A DNA stretch of 64,000 bases, taken from the NCBI GenBank assembly GCA_039105265.1, contig JAPFFF010000075.1, positions 124,001 through 188,000 on the forward strand, read 5' to 3'. The notes beneath the pieces are model-generated. The model was not told the DNA's origin. It was given only the letters and a program-made list of their open reading frames with translations, and did no database searches. Every line of letters begins with the position of its first letter. The stretch's first letter is position 1. Below are positions 30,737-40,315 of this stretch, in pieces. The translations under genes were made by a program, and so were the position numbers. The stretch comes from Tritrichomonas musculus. Lineage: Eukaryota > Parabasalia > Tritrichomonadida > Tritrichomonadidae.

Positions 30737-32770
30737 ATGGAAGAATATTTAAATAAACTGAAGACTATTCAATCTACTATTCTCGATTATATCGATGACG
30801 AAAATGAATCTGAAGACAAATTCCAAGATTTGGATATGTTATTGAAAGATTGGATATCAGATAATGAAGAAAATTTAGAAGTATTTTTTCATTTAATAAC
30901 TAAGATATATTCTAATCATCATCAAAATTCAAATTTAATCACGAAAATTGAAAAAATTTTACTTCTTTTGAGAGAAGATATTTCCAAAAAAGTTTCAAAT
31001 TCTAAAATTATGGAAATATTCTGCGATAATAAGCGAATACTATTATTTTTGATCACAGAAAATCTATTTAATATTGATGAATCGTTTATTAGTAAATTTA
31101 ATAGTATACTATTTTCTTATGCAGAACATTTCCTTGAATATTTTGCACCCGAAATTAAATCATACATTGAATCAACGCAAAATATAGACCAAAATAATTT
31201 TTATAAAAATTTATATAATAAAGTATCAAATGAACTACCAGAAAATTTTTATGAAAATCGATTAAGAGGTGAAAATGAAGATTTTATATTCAACTTGATA
31301 AGAAATGACATGATTGATGAGTTTGTTAAGCATGTCAATAAAACAAATTTATCACTTGAATCCAAAATAAAAGATTCAATCTATGAAACAAATTCATTTT
31401 TATTATATAACCGTCCAAAACTAATTGAATATGCAGCCTTTTATGGTTCAATTCAAATTTATCAATATTTACGATTGAATAATGTTGAATTGGATTCATC
31501 ATTATGGCTTTATGCAATTCATGGGAGAAATTCGGAAATTATTCATCTTCTTGAATATGATCAAGTTAAACCTTTCGATATATCATATAATGAATGCTAT
31601 AAAGAATCAATCAAATGTTTTCATAATGATATAGCTAATTATATTAAAGATTCATTATTAAATGACAATGGCAATAAAAATGAAATAAATTTTCAAAATG
31701 GCGAAAATTCAGTAATTTCTTTGATATATCATAATTATGAATTTATTCCAGATAATTTAGATAATATTAAATATGCATTTTTTTATTTATGTAATTACAA
31801 GTTATTTTCATTGGCTCGTATTTATTTAATGAGTAAAAATATTGATGAAAGTTTTCTTTTCAAAATTGATGATTATGAATGTATTGAAAAATTAGGAAAT
31901 GGTTGTCTTGGTGATTCATTTATTGTGAAAAATAAAACAACTAATAAAAAATTTGTTGTTAAATCATCAGAAATCGATTTTAATGAATGCCAACATGATG
32001 AATATATACAAATATTAAATCAAAATAAATCACCAGATATTTTAAGCATTGTTGGATATAGTCCAATAAATTTTGACCACAAATCAAAACCAACAATTTT
32101 AATTGATTATTTCCCAAATGGCTCATTGGAGAAATATTTAAAAGAAAAAATGAATGATAAATTAAGTACAATTGATTATATTTTAATTTTAGGAATTGCA
32201 ATTGGCTTAAAACATCTTCAAAATAGAAATATTGTTTATATTGTTTTTCATCCTCGTAATATTTTACTTAATGAAAATTTTTATCCAATTATATCTGATT
32301 TTATAGTTTCATATTTGTCATTGTTTAGTTATCTATTTGTTCATAATGTTGAATTTGAAAGAACAGCTTATCTACCTCCAGGTACTCCCGATGATTTATT
32401 TACTTATTCATCTAATATTGCTTCATATTCACTAATATTGTATCATATATTAACTAGAAAATGTCCAATTAGAAATTCATATCAACAGGATGTTTTTGAA
32501 AATTCAGTTAAAAATAATGATTTCGATAATTGTTTGGATTTCTCATTAATTCATAATCAAAATATAATTAATTTTATCATAAGATGCATTAGAGCTAATT
32601 CTGAAAAAAAATCAATGCAAATTGATGAAATTATTGATTTCATTACATCTGATAATTTCTATTCTTATTTTGGAAAGCTTGATATTGAATTAATCGTAAA
32701 GTATTTGAATACTTTCGGTGATGAGTTTTGCAATTTAAAAAGTAAATTCAGGATGGTGAATTCATCTTAA
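30737..32770 (+). CDS. DUF3447-pseudokinase fusion protein
   Basis: The intact 677-residue ORF starts at ATG. Residues 1-370 are the helical N-terminal region plus DUF3447 (ENRLRGENEDFIFNLIRNDM, LIEYAAFYGSIQIYQYLRLN, SLWLYAIHGRNSEIIHLLEY). Residues about 375-650 are a kinase fold starting YECIEKLGNGCLGDSFIVKN with the VAIK lysine in KFVVKSS. The catalytic loop reads IVYIVFHPRNILLNENF where IxHRDLKPxNILL is expected, so HRD has become YIV and the catalytic Asp is lost. DFG reads DFI, and APE is replaced by PPG. This is a pseudokinase in the position where related genes have ankyrin repeats. I infer a binding or scaffolding role. Reading is continuous across the junction, so the fusion is encoded, not an artefact of frame joining. 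Confidence 0.85.
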   Translation: MEEYLNKLKTIQSTILDYIDDENESEDKFQDLDMLLKDWISDNEENLEVFFHLITKIYSNHHQNSNLITKIEKILLLLREDISKKVSNSKIMEIFCDNKRILLFLITENLFNIDESFISKFNSILFSYAEHFLEYFAPEIKSYIESTQNIDQNNFYKNLYNKVSNELPENFYENRLRGENEDFIFNLIRNDMIDEFVKHVNKTNLSLESKIKDSIYETNSFLLYNRPKLIEYAAFYGSIQIYQYLRLNNVELDSSLWLYAIHGRNSEIIHLLEYDQVKPFDISYNECYKESIKCFHNDIANYIKDSLLNDNGNKNEINFQNGENSVISLIYHNYEFIPDNLDNIKYAFFYLCNYKLFSLARIYLMSKNIDESFLFKIDDYECIEKLGNGCLGDSFIVKNKTTNKKFVVKSSEIDFNECQHDEYIQILNQNKSPDILSIVGYSPINFDHKSKPTILIDYFPNGSLEKYLKEKMNDKLSTIDYILILGIAIGLKHLQNRNIVYIVFHPRNILLNENFYPIISDFIVSYLSLFSYLFVHNVEFERTAYLPPGTPDDLFTYSSNIASYSLILYHILTRKCPIRNSYQQDVFENSVKNNDFDNCLDFSLIHNQNIINFIIRCIRANSEKKSMQIDEIIDFITSDNFYSYFGKLDIELIVKYLNTFGDEFCNLKSKFRMVNSS

Positions 32771-32884
32771 ATTAATTTATTTTCTAAACCATATTTTTAT
32801 GATTAAAATTTAAATATTTTCTTTTCTATATAGAAAATGTTTTTTTTTTTTTTTTTTTTTTTTTTTTTGTATTTTAAGAAAAAG

Positions 32885-33175
32885 GAGGTTATCCACCAAA
32901 AGCAATGAAAAAGCATGCTTCCCAATAACTCTGACATCATTTGGAATTGTAATACTCTTAATTGGTGTTTAAGAAAATGAAGATTCTTCAATTATTTGAA
33001 GTTTTGATTCTTTGAAATTTCAATGTGTTGAAGTTGTTTGCAATAAAAAAAGCACTTTTTCTAATAAATATGACTCTGTTTGGAATTGTAATATTCACGA
33101 TTGTTGATTCATCGAATGCAAACGAATCAATGCACTTATTTCAATAGAAAAATTTTGATTTATTCCAGCTCAAAC
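32885..33175 (-). pseudogene. BspA-type LRR relic
   Basis: Minus-strand readings ECIDSFAFDESTIVNITIPN and RVIFIRKSAFF, then in another frame QIIEESSFS, a stop, and TPIKSITIPNDVRVIGKHAF show decayed LRR_5 repeats (IxIPxxVxxIGxxAF). No start is present. It is a fragment of the BspA-like surface protein family. Confidence 0.55.
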
Positions 33176-33420
33176 CAAGTTTTAATGATTCCATCATATT
33201 TTAAAAATTTCATCAAATTTTGATATTTATAACATTTAAAATCTAATCAAAATAACTTTATCATAAATCACTTATTTTTTACAGTTATCTCCTAAAGTAA
33301 AGTATTGAATTATTTCCTCCGGGCAATAAATACAACCCACTTTTTGAATATAAAAAAGACGTTGATATTCCGGGCAACTTGAAACATTTTGTTAATATTT
33401 TTTTATCTATAGTTCGTCTA

Positions 33421-34530
33421 ATGGAAATGAAAGAATATGCTGAAACGATGATGAAATTTCATCAAAAAGTCATTGACTTTCTCGAAAGCCAGAATGAATC
33501 AGATGATTGTTTCACTGAAATTGTTGACTATTTTGAAAATCACAAAATAAATGAAAATAAAACAGATTTAAAAGAGTTGTTTATTATGATTTCTAAGATT
33601 GCAAAGTATCATCACTTTGATCATTTGTTCAAAAAGAGAATTCAGACGATTCTTCTATTCTATAAGAAAGATATCCTAAAATTATTTCAAAATAATGAAA
33701 TTTTCGATATATTCAAGAATAACAAACAAATTCTTCTTTTTCTTTTTACAAATGAAATCATTACAGTAGATAAATTTATTGTTCATAGTATAATCAATAA
33801 ATATGAAGAAAACTATCCACAATTTTTCTACCCAGAAATCAAGCCATATATTAGTAAAGAAGAAATTAAAGAAATAGAAAGACAAATATCTAGCTGTAAA
33901 GATTCATTTGAACAAAATCGTCAAATAGGTGAAAATGATTCATATATTTGTATATTAATTCGTCAAGATTTAGTTAAAGAGTTCATAACATACGTCAATC
34001 AATCAAATACTAATCTTTCTGGCAAAATAAAAAAATCAATATTTGAGACAAATTATTTTTTGATTAAAAAAGAGCCAACCTTAATTGAATATGCATCATA
34101 TTTTGGATCAATTCAAATAATAAGATATTTATTTTATGAAAACATTAATTTGACAGAATCTTTATTGGTTTATGCTGCTCATTCAAAGAGTCCAGAGTTA
34201 ATTCATTTTCTTGAAGAAAATATTGATTTATCTAAAGAAAAATTCTATAAGTGTTGCTTTTTAGAAGCAATTAAATGTCATCACAGAGATATTGCTGAAT
34301 ATATGCAAAATAATATAAAAGATTTTGAAATCTATATTTATAATGATGAACGAGTATTTGAATACATGACACGTTATCATAATTTTGAGTATTTTACAGA
34401 TTGTTTCATTGATCATTTCCCATTTTATACTCTTGCAAAGTATCGTTATTATTCTTTCTTTAATCATTACTTAGAAATAAAAAAAGATGAAATCGAATCA
34501 AAAATAATTACAAAAAAATTAATATTTTGA
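33421..34530 (+). CDS. DUF3447 ankyrin-type protein, N-terminal module
   Basis: The frame is open from a TTG at 33379, but ATG 33421 is the better start (MEMKEYAETMMKFHQKVIDF). The 369-residue product has the same plan as the other DUF3447 ORFs: ENKTDLKELFIMISKIAKYH, EQNRQIGENDSYICILIRQD, LIEYASYFGSIQIIRYLFYE, EAIKCHHRDIAEYMQNN. It stops after the first ankyrin half-repeat (EIKKDEIESKIITKKLIF). After about 105 bp of spacer, an ankyrin repeat fused to an LRR_5 domain follows in an ORF that has no ATG near its start. I infer both ORFs are one composite gene. Confidence 0.75.
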   Translation: MEMKEYAETMMKFHQKVIDFLESQNESDDCFTEIVDYFENHKINENKTDLKELFIMISKIAKYHHFDHLFKKRIQTILLFYKKDILKLFQNNEIFDIFKNNKQILLFLFTNEIITVDKFIVHSIINKYEENYPQFFYPEIKPYISKEEIKEIERQISSCKDSFEQNRQIGENDSYICILIRQDLVKEFITYVNQSNTNLSGKIKKSIFETNYFLIKKEPTLIEYASYFGSIQIIRYLFYENINLTESLLVYAAHSKSPELIHFLEENIDLSKEKFYKCCFLEAIKCHHRDIAEYMQNNIKDFEIYIYNDERVFEYMTRYHNFEYFTDCFIDHFPFYTLAKYRYYSFFNHYLEIKKDEIESKIITKKLIF

Positions 34531-34636
34531 TCAAATTAACAATGAATTTTTTTTGATAAAATTTGGATGCGATATATATTTTTATCAAGTTTTTATTCAA
34601 AAATTTAAATGACATTAATCAATTATTTTTTTTTGA

Positions 34637-36553
34637 AGTTTTAAATATATATTTAATATAACTACATTACATAAGGCAGCCAAAAATAACCAATATGAAA
34701 TAATATATTATTTATTGTTGAAAAGAGATTCAATAGATTTGACTTTATTTCAACAAAATAAGGATCTCAAAAGAATAATTATCCCTCCATCAATTACAAT
34801 CATTGGTGATAATTCATTCTCAGAATGCACGTCTCTTACTGAAATAATATTGCCACCGACGATAATATCAATTGGAAAAAATTCTTTCAGTCGTTGCATA
34901 TCATTAACAAAACTCAAATTGCCAAAATCTATAAATAAGATTGGCGAAAATGCATTTTCTAATTGTTCTTCATTATTACAAGTAAACATACCTTCTTCAG
35001 TTGTAACAATTGCCAAAAGTTCATTCCTAAAATGCAAAAATTTAACAAAAATAGTAATACCTATTTCAGTAACTTCAATTGAAAAGAATGCCTTTAAAGA
35101 TTGCTTCAAATTACAGAAGATAATTCTTCCATCTTCTTTAAAATTAATCAAAGAATACGCATTTTGCAATTGTCATTCATTAGAACAAATATTTATTCCA
35201 GATTCAGTTGTTTCGATTGGAATGTATGCATTTTATAAATGCAAATTGACCAAATTAACATTTCTATCTTCTAAAACTGAAATTGCAAATAATTCATTTA
35301 ATGGATGCAAAATTGAAGATTTAAAATGCTATATTTCACAAATTTTACAATTAAAAGAAGAAATCGCATCTTCATTAAAGAAATTGGTACTTTCTTTTGA
35401 TGATGATAAAATAAAATGCATTAAATTTAATTCATTTATTTATCTTCAAAATGTAACTTTTATTTCATCAACTACAAAGATTGATGATTTTTCATTGGTA
35501 GGATGCTATCAATTAACAAATGTATCAATTCATTTCCCTATAACTTCAATTGGTGACAATGTTTTCTTAGGATGCTCATCATTAACTCAAATTATACTTC
35601 CATCGTCCTTAACGAAAATTGGAGATTTTGCCTTTTCAGAATGTTCATCCTTGTACGATTTTTTAATTCCTTCTTCTGTAATTTCAATTGGCGAGTATGC
35701 TTTTAACGGATGCACATCACTAAGGCAAATGATAATTCCTTCTTCTGTAATCTCAATTGGAAGTAATGCTTTTAACGGATGCACATCACTAAAGCAAATG
35801 ATAATTCCTTCTTCTGTAATCTCAATTGGAAGTAATGCTTTTAACGGATGCTCATCATTAGTACAAATAGAAATTCCATCTTCTATTACCAAAATTAATA
35901 GTTCCACTTTTTCTGGATGTTCATCATTAAAGCAGATTGTAATTCCTTCATCTGTAACTTCAATTGATTACAATGCCTTTTCTGAATGCTCATCTTTGTT
36001 AAAAATCTCAATTCCTATTTCCATAACTTCGATTAGTAATAATTCTTTCTATTTATGCAAATTATTAAGAGAAATATCAATTCCTTCTTCTGTTACTAGA
36101 ATTGATAGCTATGCTTTTGCAAAATGTGCATCGATAGAACACTTAATTATCCCTTCTTCGGTAACTTCAATTGGAGATTTTGCTTTTTCACAATGCTCAG
36201 CTCTAACAGAGATAAAACTTCCTTTTTCAGTAACTTCAATAGGTGATTATGTTTTCTCTGGATGCTCATCATTGACTCATATATTTATTCCATCTCTATT
36301 AGCATCAGTTGGTGATTATATTTTTTCTGGCTGTTCATCATTAACACATATATCTTTTAATATTTCTGGAAGTAGTTTTAAGCATTTTAGTTTTTCAAAT
36401 TCCACATCCCTCGAGGAAAAGCCAAAATCTTTTTATTCACCTGGAAATAATTCTTTACGAAAAAGCAATTGCCGAAAAATTATGGATGAATTCATATTTC
36501 AACATATGAGCAATAATTCAAAATCTGAGAAATTTAATTTAAATAAACTTTAA
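34637..36553 (+). CDS. Ankyrin repeat fused to BspA-type LRR_5 domain
   Basis: The frame opens after a TGA at about 34634 and reads SFKYIFNITTLHKAAKNNQY then EIIYYLLLKRDSIDLTLFQQ, one ankyrin repeat, passing directly into LRR_5 repeats from KDLKRIIIPPSITIIGDNSF. About 22 repeats of about 23 residues follow, consensus LxxIxIPSSVTSIGxxAFxxCSSL. No ATG occurs in frame until inside the repeats (SIGMYAF), so the ORF depends on upstream sequence, probably the DUF3447 ORF ending 34530. Two neighbouring repeats near 35680-35850 are almost identical 69-bp copies. There is no signal peptide or transmembrane helix, unlike secreted BspA proteins, so an intracellular location is likely. Confidence 0.75.
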   Translation, partial: SFKYIFNITTLHKAAKNNQYEIIYYLLLKRDSIDLTLFQQNKDLKRIIIPPSITIIGDNSFSECTSLTEIILPPTIISIGKNSFSRCISLTKLKLPKSINKIGENAFSNCSSLLQVNIPSSVVTIAKSSFLKCKNLTKIVIPISVTSIEKNAFKDCFKLQKIILPSSLKLIKEYAFCNCHSLEQIFIPDSVVSIGMYAFYKCKLTKLTFLSSKTEIANNSFNGCKIEDLKCYISQILQLKEEIASSLKKLVLSFDDDKIKCIKFNSFIYLQNVTFISSTTKIDDFSLVGCYQLTNVSIHFPITSIGDNVFLGCSSLTQIILPSSLTKIGDFAFSECSSLYDFLIPSSVISIGEYAFNGCTSLRQMIIPSSVISIGSNAFNGCTSLKQMIIPSSVISIGSNAFNGCSSLVQIEIPSSITKINSSTFSGCSSLKQIVIPSSVTSIDYNAFSECSSLLKISIPISITSISNNSFYLCKLLREISIPSSVTRIDSYAFAKCASIEHLIIPSSVTSIGDFAFSQCSALTEIKLPFSVTSIGDYVFSGCSSLTHIFIPSLLASVGDYIFSGCSSLTHISFNISGSSFKHFSFSNSTSLEEKPKSFYSPGNNSLRKSNCRKIMDEFIFQHMSNNSKSEKFNLNKL

Positions 36554-36727
36554 TATAATATCGATTTTCTTTGTCATTGCTTTTTGAGTCTTAATATAAT
36601 AAAACATTTTTTTTTTTTCAACTAATAAAGTGAAATTAAATTATCTATTTAATTCAAATGAATTTTGATATTACAATATCACAATATAACATCAAAAAAA
36701 TTCATAAATATCCATATTTTCAATCAT

Positions 36728-37399
36728 TCATTCTTTTTTTGTTTTTGGTATAACTACAACATCACGAAAAACCAAATAATTTAACATAATTTGAGCCACA
36801 GACTTGCCATGCCTTTCAGTAATGTCAGTTAGAATCTTCCTCCAGTCAAAGGACTCCAGCTCATTAACGCAATTCCTTTTTCATTGAGCATTTTTTGTTC
36901 TTGCTTTCTTTGCAGGTAAATATGTGTTTCTCATTGATTCACCATTGGCAATATTTTCACATTTTTAATGAAATCAAAAAACCTTTTTCCAAAGAAATTT
37001 GATATTCCAATTGACTTCAAAATTCCTTTTTGGTAGGCTTCTTCAAGTGCTTTTCACATCTCTGATGATTGTTCATATGGCTCGTGAATAAGATATTAGT
37101 CAATGTACATTAAATTTAAGCTCTGAAGTGAATTGTCGATTTGTTTTTGAGCTTTTTCATAGCTGTTACTCCTTGAATCCATTTTTGAAACAACAAATAT
37201 TTGTTCTCTTGGTATTTGGCTATCTTGTATGGCTCTTCCAACTTCGTTTTCATTTCCATACATATGATCAGTCGATCATTCTATATCCAATTTTAAGGGC
37301 TTCCTTTACACAGTTATAAGCTTGTTCACCTTTTAAACCGGCTGTCCCATAACCTAAAATTGGCATTTGAACACCATTTGATAATGTTATATGCTTCAT
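36728..37399 (-). pseudogene. Aldo/keto reductase pseudogene
   Basis: Starts MKHITLSNGVQMPILGYGTA, then EALKIGYRMID (catalytic Asp region of AKR). After a frame change it continues MYGNENEVGRAIQDSQIPRE, QIFVVSKMDS, SYEKAQKQIDNSLQSLNLMY, EEAYQKGILKSIGISNFFGK, and near the end KILTDITERHGKSVAQIMLN with YLVFRDVVVIPKTKKE. The full-length order of a bacterial/protist-type aldo/keto reductase is visible. Several stops and frameshifts break it and the middle-to-late region is partly deleted. An active member would reduce aldehydes or ketones with NADPH. Confidence 0.75.
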
Positions 37400-37655
37400 T
37401 TGATTTTTTGAATGAAGTATTGTATAAATTTCATTGAAAAAATTTGAGTTTCTCAATTTTTTTTTTCAGAATATTATGTATTTAAACCTATTTTTCATTT
37501 TATTGATTAATTCTAAGGGGAAAAATCTAAATCTAATATATCTGAAAAAATAAAATTTTTTTGAAAATTTTCAAAAAAATTTTTTTATTCAAAATTTTAT
37601 CAAAATCTAAATCCCAATATAACAATGTAAAATCCATTTTTATTTTTTACAAATA

Positions 37656-38027
37656 ATGAATTATTTTGCTGAATCATTGAAAACTAGAAAAAGAAAAAAT
37701 AAAAATAAAAAAAGAGGTACTAGTGATGAATGTAAAAAAATAAAATCTATTCTAGAAGATTTTGATCCAATAAACTCAATTGCTTATATAAAATTAACAG
37801 ATAAATATGGAACTAATCTCACACAAACCGAATGTCTAAAAATAGCAGAAGTTATCTCACTTAAACTAGATATTGCTTTAGATAGAGATTCAAGAAGACG
37901 TTTTCCAATGCTTATTAAATGGTTTAACGACCATTGGGAACAAATTGAGCCGAATCTAAAGTTTATAATATTAACTGAAAAAGAGGATATAAATGAAATT
38001 TGTAATGATTTATATTCTCAAAGTTGA
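37656..38027 (+). CDS. Small basic protein of unknown function
   Basis: The 123-residue ORF has an ATG start, a Lys/Arg-rich N-terminus (SLKTRKRKNKNKKRGTSDEC) that could be a nuclear localisation signal, and a helical domain with FDPINSIAYIKLTDKYGTNL, TQTECLKIAEVISLKLDIAL, DRDSRRRFPMLIKWFNDHWE. I do not recognise a named family. The pattern suggests a small DNA- or protein-binding module in the nucleus, but this is a guess from composition. No partner gene is close on the same strand. Confidence 0.55.
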   Translation: MNYFAESLKTRKRKNKNKKRGTSDECKKIKSILEDFDPINSIAYIKLTDKYGTNLTQTECLKIAEVISLKLDIALDRDSRRRFPMLIKWFNDHWEQIEPNLKFIILTEKEDINEICNDLYSQS

Positions 38028-38493
38028 TATTCAAAATTTTAGGTTAATAAATCTTTTGTGTTCTTTAGCATTGGATTTAATCGTTTATTCATATATTTGT
38101 TACAAAATTGGAGTTGTGTAATGAAATAATTAAAGCTTTTTTCTTAATAATGGCATGTTCCTATTCTAAATTATATAAAAAGAAAGAAATTAAGTTTAAC
38201 ATTTTTAAAAGCCGATGGGCATGAAAATGAATTAAAAAAAATACGATATTTTAGGTAGACTTTTTATTAAATAATTTGGTGGACCTTTTACAATATTCAA
38301 TTTTCAGAAAGCACATATAATTTTTTCAAATTGTTCAAAAAAAAAGTCTACCATATTTTTACCTTCTCAATTATTGAATAATCACGATAAATTTAATTGA
38401 AAAATTATGATCGCTTTATTCAAAAATTTCCATTCATGAATAAACTCAGAAATTATTAGATAAAATATTTTTTGCATTTATTTCGTAAAAAAT
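38028..38493. other. Intergenic, no gene seen
   Basis: AT-rich spacer upstream of the transporter gene. A diverged inverted pair of AAAGTCTACCxxATTTTT-like words occurs near 38254 and 38345, with no other structure. Confidence 0.4.
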
Positions 38494-39810
38494 ATGCAAA
38501 ATTGGTTAAAATCTTTTTTTTATGCTGCTATTCTTTGCTGTGGTTCAATGACATTTGGATCTATTATCGCTTTTGGTTCAGCAACACTTAGAATTATCAA
38601 AGTTACTTTTGGTCCTTTATCAACTTTTACTGTGGGTGCTTTTCAAGCTGCACCTGCCTTTATTGGTATTTTCGCTCCAATATTTTGGAATTATCTCATG
38701 AAAAGGAAACGATTAAAAATCTGTGCTTCAATTGTTGGTTTATCAGGCGCTGTTTTTTGGCTTTTATTACTCACGATGAACAAAAAATATTTTTGGCTGA
38801 CGATTGTTTTCCGAGGCTTTCTAGGGACGACATTAGCAGGTGTTTCCGCGATATGTCCAATGTATTTGGGACAGATTGCACCGCCGGAAAAAAAAGGACT
38901 ATTTTGCACATTTCACATCATCTTTATTGTTGTTGGCCACATCGTTTCGAATTTGTTAGGTGTTACTCACAAATGGCAACCGCCAATCTATACATGCGCA
39001 GCATTTATGCTGATATTTGGCACCGGCGTCTACTTAATTCCAGACAACCAGACGAAAGTCAGGCACGAATACGATGGCAATGATTCATCGTTTGAAGAAG
39101 TATATGAAGAAGACGATAACGAAGTTCAATTGAAGAATGCAGGGCAAGAGTCTGAAAAAGAGAGTTCACAGATGAGTCTCTTTGATAAATCTATCAGAAA
39201 ACAGGCTATCGTTTCAATGCTTCTTCTGTTATTGATGCAGTTGTCTGGAATCGGCTCAATCATGCAGAACATTGCGCCAATGATGAGCGAAGTTGGTCTC
39301 GACATCGATGCTGGTTATCAAGCGACAATTGCGATTTGTGCACAGCTTATTTCTTCTGTTTTAAGCTCAATGCTAATTGATAAATATGGCTGTCGAATTC
39401 TCTGGCTTGTGTCTTCATTCGGCTCGTTCGCATCTTTACTTCTGTACGGCTTGAATGTCAAATTTGGATGGTCGAGATGGCTTCCAATGATTTTGCTTTT
39501 CGTTTTCCAGTTTGTCTTCGGAATTGGAATGGGACCAGTGCCTTGGATTGTCCCGACTCATGTGTTTCCTCCTCAAATCTTACGAAATGCGATCTCACTT
39601 GGAACATCGTGCACGTGGTTTGCATCATCGATTGTTGTATTTTTATTCCCATTTCTTCAAAAGTGGTTTGGCCAATTTGGCTTAATGATGATTTTGACAG
39701 GAGTCAACTTTATCAGCTTTCTTGTTGGTTTCTTCTTTTTGAATGATTATAGTAGAAAAACATTAATGATTTCAAATGAAACGAACCAAGAAATTAGTGA
39801 TATTGAATGA
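38494..39810 (+). CDS. MFS sugar transporter (SP family)
   Basis: The intact 438-residue protein has about 12 hydrophobic segments. SP-family signatures: RGFLGTTLAGVSAICPMYLG then QIAPPEKKG (R-x3-G-x3-G ... PxYxxEIAP) after TM4, an acidic cytoplasmic loop (DDNEVQLKNAGQESEKESSQ) between the halves, QLSGIGSIMQN (QQxxG-like) in TM7, LIDKYGCRILW (D-x2-GRR-x-L) and VPWIVPTHVFPPQILRNA (PWxxxxEIFP) near TM10. It would import hexoses across the plasma membrane. From 38853 on, the gene and its 3' flank to 39964 are duplicated at 61226-62326, about 98% identical by eye. No operon-like context. Confidence 0.92.
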   Translation: MQNWLKSFFYAAILCCGSMTFGSIIAFGSATLRIIKVTFGPLSTFTVGAFQAAPAFIGIFAPIFWNYLMKRKRLKICASIVGLSGAVFWLLLLTMNKKYFWLTIVFRGFLGTTLAGVSAICPMYLGQIAPPEKKGLFCTFHIIFIVVGHIVSNLLGVTHKWQPPIYTCAAFMLIFGTGVYLIPDNQTKVRHEYDGNDSSFEEVYEEDDNEVQLKNAGQESEKESSQMSLFDKSIRKQAIVSMLLLLLMQLSGIGSIMQNIAPMMSEVGLDIDAGYQATIAICAQLISSVLSSMLIDKYGCRILWLVSSFGSFASLLLYGLNVKFGWSRWLPMILLFVFQFVFGIGMGPVPWIVPTHVFPPQILRNAISLGTSCTWFASSIVVFLFPFLQKWFGQFGLMMILTGVNFISFLVGFFFLNDYSRKTLMISNETNQEISDIE

Positions 39811-40082
39811 AGTAATTAATATTAATGTCATTTTACAAAATATATATCTAAAATTGTAAATTTTCATTTCTTTTTTTTTTTTTTTTTTTTTTGTCGCTTT
39901 GTAACGTAAACAGTGTTTATAAAAGATATGATTTGCTTTTTAGTTACATCAGCATATGGCTATCATATGAAACCTAAACTGATAAATGTGTTATAATACA
40001 TATAGGTTGACACAGCATCTGATGAAATATTAACAAAGTCGATCAGTATACAAAATATGTTAATATTGCTTAAGGCGATTGA

Positions 40083-40165
40083 GACGATCTTACCTCAAAA
40101 CTCCAGCAATACGGACCCGTTGCTGTTGGTATTGGTATTGCTCGAGTTTTGAAATTTTATGGAAA
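40083..40165 (+). pseudogene. Short papain-family fragment
   Basis: The plus strand reads DDLTSKLQQYGPVAVGIGIA then RVLKFYG. The LxxxLxxYGPVAVGI pattern is the mid-region of C1 cysteine proteases, between the active-site Cys and His. Only this piece remains, near the end of the transporter's duplicated 3' flank. Confidence 0.45.
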
Positions 40166-40315
40166 TTTTAAGAAGTTGAAAGTATGATTTTCAAATATAC
40201 GAAAAAATGAGAGAATATAATAACTTTTTTAAAAAGAATTAATATATATTTATATATACTGTGAAATTGCATAAAACATGTAATATTAAAATTTTAGATT
40301 ATTAATTTCGTTATG

